Shown: positions 14,659 to 20,543 of the stretch, piece after piece | Position numbering within the stretch: position 1 is the first letter of the stretch | How the letters are laid out: each line of letters opens with the position of its first letter | Made by a program: the position numbers and the translations under genes | Notes under the pieces: generated by a model | The model's database searches: none | The model's input: only the letters and a program-made list of their open reading frames with translations | Told to the model about the DNA's origin: nothing | Source: a virus | IMG/VR virus record: IMGVR_UViG_3300037042_002383 | Span: 1 to 20,543 of that record | DNA: 20,543 nucleotides | Strand: one strand, 5' to 3'

Positions 14659-16485
14659 TTAACAGAGAGCTGAACCAAGTGGATTTCCAGAAGCACCAAT
14701 TTGCCAAGCACCAATACCTAACATCTCTTTATACCATAAACCTCCCCCATTAAAAAGAGTTGTTAATCCTATCTCATTATAAAATGTGCTTGAGAAAGAA
14801 ACTGTTGGTGTATTTGTATATATAGTGTATGTTCCAATGGTTTCAAGACAAGCTGTTGCACTATCAAAAAAATCTGCACCAAATGATTGTGCATATCCTA
14901 TACCAGCAGCAGTAGTAGTTGTAGTTGTAGTACAACTTGATTCACCAGCAATTTCACCACTATTAAGAATAGCAAAAACCTTACCACTTCCAGATTCTTT
15001 ATACCATCTTGCAGCTCCTGGGAAAGGAGTAGTTAATGCCATGTCTGTATATAAGAAAGATCCTAAATTAAGTGTAGTATCATCTGAATATAAAGATGTT
15101 GGAAAAGTTACTTCATTACACGCTAACGCTGCGGAAATTGCAGGATTAGAGAAAAAATATTTAAAAAACGAAGGATCAGGCGTTGTTGTTGTTGTAGTTG
15201 TAGGTGGAATCGATGTTGTTGTTGTTGTAGTTGAACCACATGGTCCAAGATAATCTTTTATATATGCATTATCTAAAACTAATGTTTGAGGAATAATACA
15301 TCCTGTGGGAACAGTGCTACCACTAGGAGCAATATCACCAACTGGATTACCTAAACAATCAATTGCATCCCAAGATCCTACAGGAGAAAGTCCTTGTATC
15401 TCAAATGCTTCACAACTAACTTCTTCACAAGGTGCATCAGAAACAACTTCTAAATTAGCACCAAGTAATAATGAACCTTCTGTAATACATCCAGTTTCCA
15501 TTGTTCCAGGGAAAGGAATAATTCCACTCACTGAAATATTTGAATTACAAGCAAATGCTTCCCATTGATTACTTGCTTCACCAGCACCTGTACTTTGTAA
15601 TACGTAGGAAACGCACGGTAATGTAGTGGTAGTAGTTGTAGTAGCTGGTGGAGTTGTTGTGGTTGTGGTTGTAGGCGGTTGACAAATTGCATCATTTGTA
15701 CAAACAACAGTTCCTCCAGTTATAGAAATACCTCCACCTGCACCACAAGAACTTGCAATAGAATCTTCGTCAGCACAAATGTTTATTGTACCATCTGTAA
15801 GGTTTTGTGATTGAGGATTACCATTTGCATCTGTCCAATAAACAGTACATCTATTTACAGCTGTAACTTCATAACAAAATGGATTTATTGGAATAGTAGT
15901 TGTAGTGGTTGTTGTAATATTTGAACAACAATCTTGTGTATCTATAACATTAATTGAACCAATTTCTATAATTGGATAGTTGTTGTCAACACAAGCAAAT
16001 TGAACAGTGCTAGATGCAGTGTCTGTAATTGGTTCTAATGTATTACATTCTACATATGTAATTGTACCAGGATTAATTCTTGGTCCAACATATCCATATG
16101 TAGTACAAGGACAGCTTGTTGTAGTGGTAGTTGTAGTTACACAACATTCAGCTAATGTATTATTTATATTAATAATATCACCTTGAATATTTATTATCTG
16201 TGTAGTGATGTTACTAATTTGAATATTCAATGTGTTAATTTGAATAAGTAAGTTACATATAATCTCATCAATCTTTTGTAATATCACGTTAAGTGTATCA
16301 CATGGCTCAACTATAATGCAATCCAATACAGGACCATCATAAAGTACATTGCTAGATACAATTACATTAGTTCCACATAGATCTTGTCCACAACCACTAT
16401 TAGGAAGTGTAGAACTGCATCCACAAGGACTATTTAAAACTACATCTGTACAGCAAGGATTAACTGGTAAAAAAGGATATGACAT
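14659..16485 (-). CDS. multi-module tail fibre/adhesin with poly-Thr linkers
   Basis: The product has 608 residues. Residues 1-116 are a Cys-rich anchor (CCTDVVLNSPCGC) followed by an Ile/Asn-rich coiled-coil-like stretch. Poly-Thr linkers then separate modules at about 126-188, 203-268, 291-416, 439-518 and 529-608. The second (CYEVTAVNRCTVYWTDANG ... NICADEDSI ... TGGTVVC) resembles the last module of the muzzle-gene product. The last two are tandem copies of one fold (AL/TACxE, TxFxGxxLWYKE or ARWYKE, terminal Cys), the type also found after the TAG at 12710. The protein ends flush with the last module (GSALC). Such Cys-bracketed small domains on Thr stalks suggest surface display; the ligand is unknown. 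The start at 16485 is 11 bases after the collar-fibre stop. Confidence 0.85.
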   Translation of the reverse strand: MSYPFLPVNPCCTDVVLNSPCGCSSTLPNSGCGQDLCGTNVIVSSNVLYDGPVLDCIIVEPCDTLNVILQKIDEIICNLLIQINTLNIQISNITTQIINIQGDIININNTLAECCVTTTTTTTSCPCTTYGYVGPRINPGTITYVECNTLEPITDTASSTVQFACVDNNYPIIEIGSINVIDTQDCCSNITTTTTTTIPINPFCYEVTAVNRCTVYWTDANGNPQSQNLTDGTINICADEDSIASSCGAGGGISITGGTVVCTNDAICQPPTTTTTTTPPATTTTTTTLPCVSYVLQSTGAGEASNQWEAFACNSNISVSGIIPFPGTMETGCITEGSLLLGANLEVVSDAPCEEVSCEAFEIQGLSPVGSWDAIDCLGNPVGDIAPSGSTVPTGCIIPQTLVLDNAYIKDYLGPCGSTTTTTTSIPPTTTTTTTPDPSFFKYFFSNPAISAALACNEVTFPTSLYSDDTTLNLGSFLYTDMALTTPFPGAARWYKESGSGKVFAILNSGEIAGESSCTTTTTTTAAGIGYAQSFGADFFDSATACLETIGTYTIYTNTPTVSFSSTFYNEIGLTTLFNGGGLWYKEMLGIGAWQIGASGNPLGSALC

Positions 16486-16496
16486 ATCTTATTGAT

Positions 16497-17669
16497 TTAT
16501 AAAGGTATATACATTATAAAGTAACAACCTATAACAGGTTGAATATTTGAGTGAGCTTGATTACCACCTGTATTATCAACGGTGATAGTGTGGTTATGTA
16601 ATCCAGAGTCGCTAGTTTTACCACCATCAACTGTACCAGCACTGGTTGTCAATTCATAGTCATATGCATCCTGTGCTGTATTAAATGCTTTAGAACTTAG
16701 TCCTTGATCTTTTCTTCCAGCAAATGTTCCATCAAAAAGACTGTTATCATTATTGCTTGTTAGACTTCCCGAAACCACTGTATAATGAGTGTGACTTCCT
16801 GCTATAGCTGAAGAAGCAGTGTGCGTGTGAGAAGGAATCTGTGTAGCTCCAAGTACAACTTGATTTGCACCTGTTAGAGTACCTAATGTATAATTAGGAT
16901 TACCTGGTAAACTTGGATCTACAAAAGTATTAAATACTCCCCCACCCATTCCATTTGTTATTCCTACTAATGCTCTACCTCTTAAATCAGGAGTACCATT
17001 TAGTCCATTACAAAAATAAATTCTAGTCCAATCTCCTAATCCTGCACCCGTACTATCAAATTTTCCTGCTAAGAAAACAGTAGTTGGATAGAAAGGGATT
17101 GGAGTGTAAGGAACCATTTTACTACTTACTAAATTTGTTCCTGGTAAACTAGCAAGGTATGCTTCAATATAACTATCTATATTATCTACACTTATATAAT
17201 TTGTAGTGAGTTCTAATGTTAAAGCATTTAAATCAACTCCTAATTGACACAATTTAGTAATAACAGCTTGTACAATAGCATGTGTATCTGAAGAAGCTGT
17301 AACACCTGTTAAGCAGCCAATTGTATAATCACCATTCAATATAGCAAGCTCTGCTACAATAGCGTCTACTTGTTCTTGAAGATCACAAGCAGCCTCTATA
17401 AGAGCTTTTGATATATCTAAAATAGAAAGATCTCCACATGTAGGTAAATATTGATTAACAAGTTCACATACCACTGTAGTTCCAAGATCTATCTTCACTC
17501 CTGTACCATCTAGTGTAGATGTAAGGAATGTAATTAAAGCTTGTTCAACAAATGATAGAGAATCACCAGTTTGGATTCCTAGTACAGGAACATTTATTCC
17601 TGTATATTTAACACATCTGTCAGAGACAATCTCTGTACATCCGTTATAACAATTTGAGCAATTGGACAT
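16497..17669 (-). CDS. phage tail-collar fibre protein
   Basis: The product has 390 residues. The N-terminus (CSNCYNGC, then CVKYTGINVPVLGIQTGDSL) resembles anchor segments of Bacteroidota phage fibres. A helical and coiled section fills the middle to about residue 180. The C-terminal half carries the classic tail-collar signatures: FLAGKFD...GDWTRIYFCNG, TPDLRGR at 226-232, QIPSHTHT at 277-284, HTH at 293-295, HNH at 358-360 and HSNIQPVIGCYFIMYIP at 373-389. The HxH pairs resemble metal-binding sites in T4-type fibre proteins. It is probably a trimeric receptor-binding or fibre-tip protein. It has no Thr-rich linker, unlike the fibre genes after it, which argues that the linkers are a property of the accessory modules and not of fibres in general. 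Confidence 0.9.
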   Translation of the reverse strand: MSNCSNCYNGCTEIVSDRCVKYTGINVPVLGIQTGDSLSFVEQALITFLTSTLDGTGVKIDLGTTVVCELVNQYLPTCGDLSILDISKALIEAACDLQEQVDAIVAELAILNGDYTIGCLTGVTASSDTHAIVQAVITKLCQLGVDLNALTLELTTNYISVDNIDSYIEAYLASLPGTNLVSSKMVPYTPIPFYPTTVFLAGKFDSTGAGLGDWTRIYFCNGLNGTPDLRGRALVGITNGMGGGVFNTFVDPSLPGNPNYTLGTLTGANQVVLGATQIPSHTHTASSAIAGSHTHYTVVSGSLTSNNDNSLFDGTFAGRKDQGLSSKAFNTAQDAYDYELTTSAGTVDGGKTSDSGLHNHTITVDNTGGNQAHSNIQPVIGCYFIMYIPL

Positions 17670-17689
17670 ATTATTTATTTTTAAAAGGT

Positions 17690-18553
17690 TTAAACTGCAG
17701 TTGTTGTAGTAGTAGTTGTAGAACTAGAACTAGAACTAGAACTTGTGGTAGTTGTAGTTGGTGTTGTTGTAGTAGTACTAGTGGTTGTTGATGTAGAAGT
17801 ACTAGTAGAACTAGAACTTGTTGTTGTTGTTGTTGGCAAAATTGTAGTGGTAGTTGTTGTTGTAGAACTACTTGTGCTTGTTGTTGTTGTAGAAGTTGAA
17901 GAACTAGTAGTTGTACTTGTTGAACTGCTAGAACTTGTTGTTGTAGTAGTTGGTTGCACTGTGGTACTGGTAGTAGTAGTTGGTACTGCAGTGGTAGTAG
18001 TTGTTGTAGTACACTCATTTGTATTCATCACTACAATGTTTGGTGATACATTAAGAGCCACTATTGTACTTATACAAACACTAGATAGTCCTTGTAAAGT
18101 TATTGTTTCTGGTTCTCCTGTATTACAATTACCAATCAAGAATGATTCTGCAGAATTTGCAGTGTTATACAATAAATATGATTTACAAGTTGTTAATGTG
18201 CTAGTGCTAGTAGTTGTAGGATTTAACACTACATCAACATCACAAGACTCTTCTAAACAACGTTCTGGTTCATTACATCTACTGACACATCCTGCTGTAA
18301 GACGAATAACCCTACTAGCAATCATCTGTACAGAGTACCTATGTGCATAGTTTGGGTTTACATATTTATATTGTAATATTCTCCTATATCCTATTAACTG
18401 AAGAATGTCACCAGCAGGCACAGGTTTGTTCAATATGTATGACACATTGTTGTACAAATTATTACCAAGTTCTGCTAACTTGCAATCTATCTTTTTAAGT
18501 AGAGATGGAATGTCAGCACATTCTGGGCAATTTGATAGTCTTGGTGATAACAT
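17690..18553 (-). CDS. crAss-like tail ring/connector protein (R4-like) with a module and a long Thr/Ser tail
   Basis: The product has 287 residues. Residues 1-110 (MLSPRLSNCPECADIPSLLK, then KLAELGNNLYNNVSYILNKP, and a Cys motif CVSRCNEPERCLEESC) match my recollection of a conserved crAss-like structural protein encoded beside the ring proteins. Residues about 113-181 are a short Thr run plus one Cys-bracketed module (CKSYLLYN ... GNCNTG ... VCIST ... NTNEC). The last 106 residues are almost only Thr, Ser and Pro in three related blocks (each PTTTTTSSSS-like), ending TAV and TAA with no domain behind. The conserved part suggests a tail-barrel component, with the rest projecting outward. The long tail may be a stalk whose terminal domain was lost, or a flexible glycosylatable brush; both are inferences. 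Confidence 0.8.
   Translation of the reverse strand: MLSPRLSNCPECADIPSLLKKIDCKLAELGNNLYNNVSYILNKPVPAGDILQLIGYRRILQYKYVNPNYAHRYSVQMIASRVIRLTAGCVSRCNEPERCLEESCDVDVVLNPTTTSTSTLTTCKSYLLYNTANSAESFLIGNCNTGEPETITLQGLSSVCISTIVALNVSPNIVVMNTNECTTTTTTTAVPTTTTSTTVQPTTTTTSSSSSTSTTTSSSTSTTTTSTSSSTTTTTTTILPTTTTTSSSSTSTSTSTTTSTTTTTPTTTTTSSSSSSSSTTTTTTTAV
17693..18010 (-). repeat. 318-base Thr/Ser-coding simple repeat
   Basis: Triplet-phased ACN/AGT/TCT repeats encode residues 182-287 of the product of 17690-18553. They include a 6-bp unit (plus-strand gaacta) three times in tandem at 17721-17738 and three longer related blocks. It is the longest low-complexity tract in the window; the other frames are open through it too, so it creates large spurious open frames on both strands. 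Confidence 0.85.
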
Positions 18554-18562
18554 AATATCAAT

Positions 18563-18658
18563 TTATTTATTTGCTTTAGAAGCGCAGGCTCCACACATTC
18601 CGTTTGTCAATTGACAACCGCACCCCACTTTAGCTCCACATCCTGAACATTGTGCCAT
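18563..18658 (-). CDS. 31-residue Cys-rich zinc-ribbon-like mini-protein
   Basis: An ATG at 18658, two bases after the previous stop, opens a 31-codon gene ending TAA at 18563, nine bases before the next start. The sequence has CSGCG (residues 4-8), CGC (13-15), and CGAC (22-25): seven cysteines in 31 residues with paired CxxC knuckles, enough to bind one zinc. The tight fit between neighbours, the good start context and the ordered cysteines argue that it is real despite its size. I recall similar tiny Cys-rich proteins in the same position in crAss-like genomes, but know no function. A structural zinc knuckle in the tail barrel, or a small regulator, are guesses. Confidence 0.75.
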   Translation of the reverse strand: MAQCSGCGAKVGCGCQLTNGMCGACASKANK

Positions 18659-18660
18659 AA

Positions 18661-19224
18661 TTAATAAAAGTTTAATAAGTAGTTGTTACCAGAACAACCA
18701 CAGTTGGATTTTAAAAAGTTGTTTAACATATTATCTGCCTGAGTATACAATGTGTTTGATTCAAATTCTGCGCAGTTATTAGCTGCTGCAATTGCTCCTT
18801 GAATAAAGAAGTTGATTGTATTTAATTGTACACTAGATTGTGTTCTTAAGGCTCTGTCACACTCCATCATATTTAATTGAAGGAAAGCATTGTCAAACTT
18901 TTCTTGAAGCTTATCAACACGTAATATTGTCTTCTCTACATAGTTTGCATATGCAGGAGCAACAGAATATTTTAATCTATATATTCCATCAGGAAGAGGT
19001 TGATTACAACCAGGTTCTGTAATTCCTAAATTAGAAGATGTAAATACATTAGTTTCATTAGGAACAAATGGTAAAATTTTGGTTCCAAATCCTGGTATAT
19101 CAATCTCAATAAATGGTGCAGACACCACTGGAGGATTGGTAGGATATACAGAAGCGTCTGTAACACCAAGTGTAAATACATTATAAGTAGGAACTACTAT
19201 TATATCTAATTGTAAGTTTGCCAT
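18661..19224 (-). CDS. crAss-like tail ring protein (R3-like)
   Basis: The product has 187 residues. It has the features I recall for one conserved crAss-like structural protein: MANLQLDIIVVPTYNVFTLG at the start, IDIPGFGTKILPFVPNETN, then LPDGIYRLKYSVAPAY, and a helical second half with FDNAFLQLNMMECDRAL and FIQGAIAAANNC, ending in a Cys-containing tail (NCGCSG). The N-terminal half looks beta-rich and the C-terminal half helical. It opens the run of tail-barrel genes, behind an 88-base gap holding a hairpin, and is followed two bases later by the Cys-rich mini-protein gene. Ring identity by number is inferred from order. No Thr linkers are present. Confidence 0.82.
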   Translation of the reverse strand: MANLQLDIIVVPTYNVFTLGVTDASVYPTNPPVVSAPFIEIDIPGFGTKILPFVPNETNVFTSSNLGITEPGCNQPLPDGIYRLKYSVAPAYANYVEKTILRVDKLQEKFDNAFLQLNMMECDRALRTQSSVQLNTINFFIQGAIAAANNCAEFESNTLYTQADNMLNNFLKSNCGCSGNNYLLNFY

Positions 19225-19238
19225 GTTTTTATAATAAA

Positions 19239-19280
19239 TATGCCAGAGGAATATGAGTGTATCCTCTTTCCCCTGGCATA
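19239..19280 (-). terminator. hairpin after the capsid-type gene, possible partial terminator
   Basis: The 8-base arms TATGCCAG (19239-19246) and CTGGCATA (19273-19280) are perfect complements. Alternatively, an inner AGAGGA/TCCTCT stem extends the outer TATGCC/GGCATA pairing with a bulge. On the minus strand it is followed by TTTATTAT, a weak U-tract. It fills the gap between the capsid-type gene and the ring-protein operon, where attenuation or mRNA 3'-end protection of an abundant transcript would fit. Confidence 0.6.
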
Positions 19281-19312
19281 GGTTATTTAATAATTATTTC
19301 TTCTTATTCTTC

Positions 19313-20485
19313 TTAAGGAATATTTGTAGAAGTTGTAGTTGTTGTTGATGCAGGAGCACTAGATGTAGTTGTAGTGGTAGTGATACAAGGAATACCTTGA
19401 TCTACTACAGCACCTAAACCAGCTACTAATACAGCTTCAATTGCAGCAGAAATACCACTTGTAATAGAATTTGGAGCAGCAATGATCACTGTTGAATCTT
19501 CCATGATGTAATCACCCCATTGGTACTCAGATTTGTTATACTCGTTGAATCTGATATAGAATGTGTTATAAGTTACACCAGTAGATACCCAAGACTCGAA
19601 GTTCTCGTTATATCCACCCATTCTATATAAATGTTTCAAGTAACCAGCTTGGTAGCTGTAGAAGTTTTTCTCTAATTGAGCAATTTCTTCAGAAGTACCA
19701 GTAGCATAAGAAGCACGTTGTGTAATGATTGGTTGAGCAACTAAGTTACAAGCATCTGCAACAATAAAGTCAGCAGTGGTAGCTGGACCAGCATATACAA
19801 AAGTTCTAAAAGACATTCTGTCATATTCAAAAGGGAACGCAGCAACATCACAAGGTTGACCATATTTAGTTAATGGTTTTCCTGTAATACGTAATATTGT
19901 ACCACCTACATTTTCGAATGTATAGAATGTATTGAAACTAATGTTATCAGGATTGATACCAGGAGCTTGTTGAGTTAATTTAGCAATCAATAAGTTGATG
20001 ATTGTGTTATCACTTACATCATCACATGGATTTTCGTCACAACCACAACAAGGAGCTTGTATAGTCACTGAACGAGTGAAACCATTGAAATACAATGTAT
20101 CAATATAAGAAGAGTGAGCACGTAAAGTTAACGTGATACTTTCTCCACATTGTACAGTGAAATTAGTTACATCAGTAATTTGGTTAGCAGCTGTAGGACA
20201 TCCTGATACTTTGTACCATTCTGTTACATTTGAGCTACAACCAGATCCAGAAGGACATCCTTTGATCTTATCAGATCTTTTAGAGCCTTGTAAATAAGTG
20301 TTTGTTCTACCTTGAGCTACGTAGAAATAAGGAGAAGCAGCAATATTACCAGCTGTTGCTAGAGTATAATCACTTCTAAAAATACCCACTTGACCTGCAG
20401 TGAGGTCTTGTGTTGAACCAGAGCTAGGGAGTGCAGTTTGCCCTACTGGAACCACGAATACCGTGGTTAATGAAAAATCAGCCAT
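19313..20485 (-). CDS. capsid-type structural protein, possible major capsid protein, with Thr-rich tail
   Basis: The product has 390 residues. The N-terminal pattern (DLTAGQVGIFRSDYTLATAG, then FYVAQGRTNTYLQGSKRSDK) and the block QITDVTNFTVQCGESITLTL with YIDTLYFNGFTRSVTIQAPCCGC resemble what I remember of major structural proteins of crAss-like phages, possibly the HK97-fold capsid protein. Cysteines cluster at 146-154 (CCGCDENPC). The last 25 or so residues are two short poly-Thr runs ending NIP, an unusual appendage for a capsid protein. It is separated from the tail genes by a hairpin, as expected for a gene with high output. Alternatives are an auxiliary capsid, head-fibre or tail protein. 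Coding status is secure; the exact virion role is not. Confidence 0.75.
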   Translation of the reverse strand: MADFSLTTVFVVPVGQTALPSSGSTQDLTAGQVGIFRSDYTLATAGNIAASPYFYVAQGRTNTYLQGSKRSDKIKGCPSGSGCSSNVTEWYKVSGCPTAANQITDVTNFTVQCGESITLTLRAHSSYIDTLYFNGFTRSVTIQAPCCGCDENPCDDVSDNTIINLLIAKLTQQAPGINPDNISFNTFYTFENVGGTILRITGKPLTKYGQPCDVAAFPFEYDRMSFRTFVYAGPATTADFIVADACNLVAQPIITQRASYATGTSEEIAQLEKNFYSYQAGYLKHLYRMGGYNENFESWVSTGVTYNTFYIRFNEYNKSEYQWGDYIMEDSTVIIAAPNSITSGISAAIEAVLVAGLGAVVDQGIPCITTTTTTSSAPASTTTTTSTNIP

Positions 20486-20543
20486 TTTTGTTTATTTATT
20501 AAGTTAAAAATTTATTCGTTTGTTTGTATTCTGAACTGAGCAC
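20486..20543 (-). other. upstream spacer, possibly with the 3' end of another minus-strand gene
   Basis: These 58 bases lie before the capsid-type ATG. One frame entering from the window edge reads ...AQFRIQTNE and stops at TAA 20512-20514, which could be the end of a preceding gene. The other two frames close at 20504-20506 and 20499-20501, so the frame cannot be settled here. No promoter-like element is evident; the leader is A/T-rich. Confidence 0.3.

Noticed and set aside
17671-18018. Minus-strand open frame encoding Leu/Gln repeats
   Set aside because: It is an out-of-phase reading of the Thr/Ser repeat of the gene at 17690-18553; it has no conserved domain and no independent start context.
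17745-18350. Long plus-strand open frame rich in valine over the Thr/Ser repeat
   Set aside because: It is the complement of the ACN/TCN repeat in the minus-strand gene; the same valine-rich antisense frames occur opposite every Thr linker (12732-12917, 13585-13845, 14009-14290, 14786-15253).

Overview
The window looks like the late (structural) block of a tailed double-stranded DNA phage of the crAss-like type (Crassvirales) that infects a member of the Bacteroidota. Every gene I can support lies on the minus strand, packed head to tail with gaps of 0-20 bases and several TAATG or near-TAATG junctions. The DNA is AT-rich, start codons are preceded by A/T-rich leaders without Shine-Dalgarno sequences, and one promoter-like element resembles the Bacteroidota TTTG / TAnnTTTG type. 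The family assignments (ring proteins, P22 gp10-like 'muzzle' or stabilization protein) come from recognising protein sequences and gene order. No database search was possible.

Layout in transcription order (from high to low coordinates). A capsid-type structural protein (20485-19313) is followed by an 8-bp-stem hairpin. Next come a ring/tail-connector-like protein (19224-18661), a 31-residue Cys-rich mini-protein (18658-18563), and a second connector-like protein ending in a very long Thr/Ser tail (18553-17690). Then follows a host-recognition cassette: a tail-collar fibre (17669-16497), two multi-domain fibre-like proteins with a shared N-terminal anchor (16485-14659 and 14646-13921), and three genes that each start with the same small domain, called here the 'GPF domain' (13904-13362, 13344-13126, 13114-12467). 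The last of these has an in-frame TAG before a complete, recognisable domain. A minus-strand terminator (12425-12391) and a promoter-like element (12349-12317) separate this cassette from the next operon: a metallophosphoesterase (12288-11074), a ring protein (11071-10343), a small conserved protein (10343-9864), a ring protein (9860-8886), a giant muzzle protein (8877-2773), a short gene holding what looks like the muzzle's missing C-terminal part (2768-1902), and the start of a virion-cargo-like protein with a zinc ribbon and an HExxH motif (1902 to beyond position 1).

The unifying theme is poly-threonine/serine linkers, written in ACN/AGT/TCT triplets, that join or end many structural proteins and flank interchangeable small cysteine-containing domains. 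The same domain types recur in different genes, including on the muzzle protein. This suggests that the phage shuffles surface domains through simple-repeat linkers. The three strongest oddities are the TAG apparently read through, the split muzzle protein, and the reuse of the GPF domain in four genes. All 16 gene ends visible in the window are TAA if the TAG is treated as read through.
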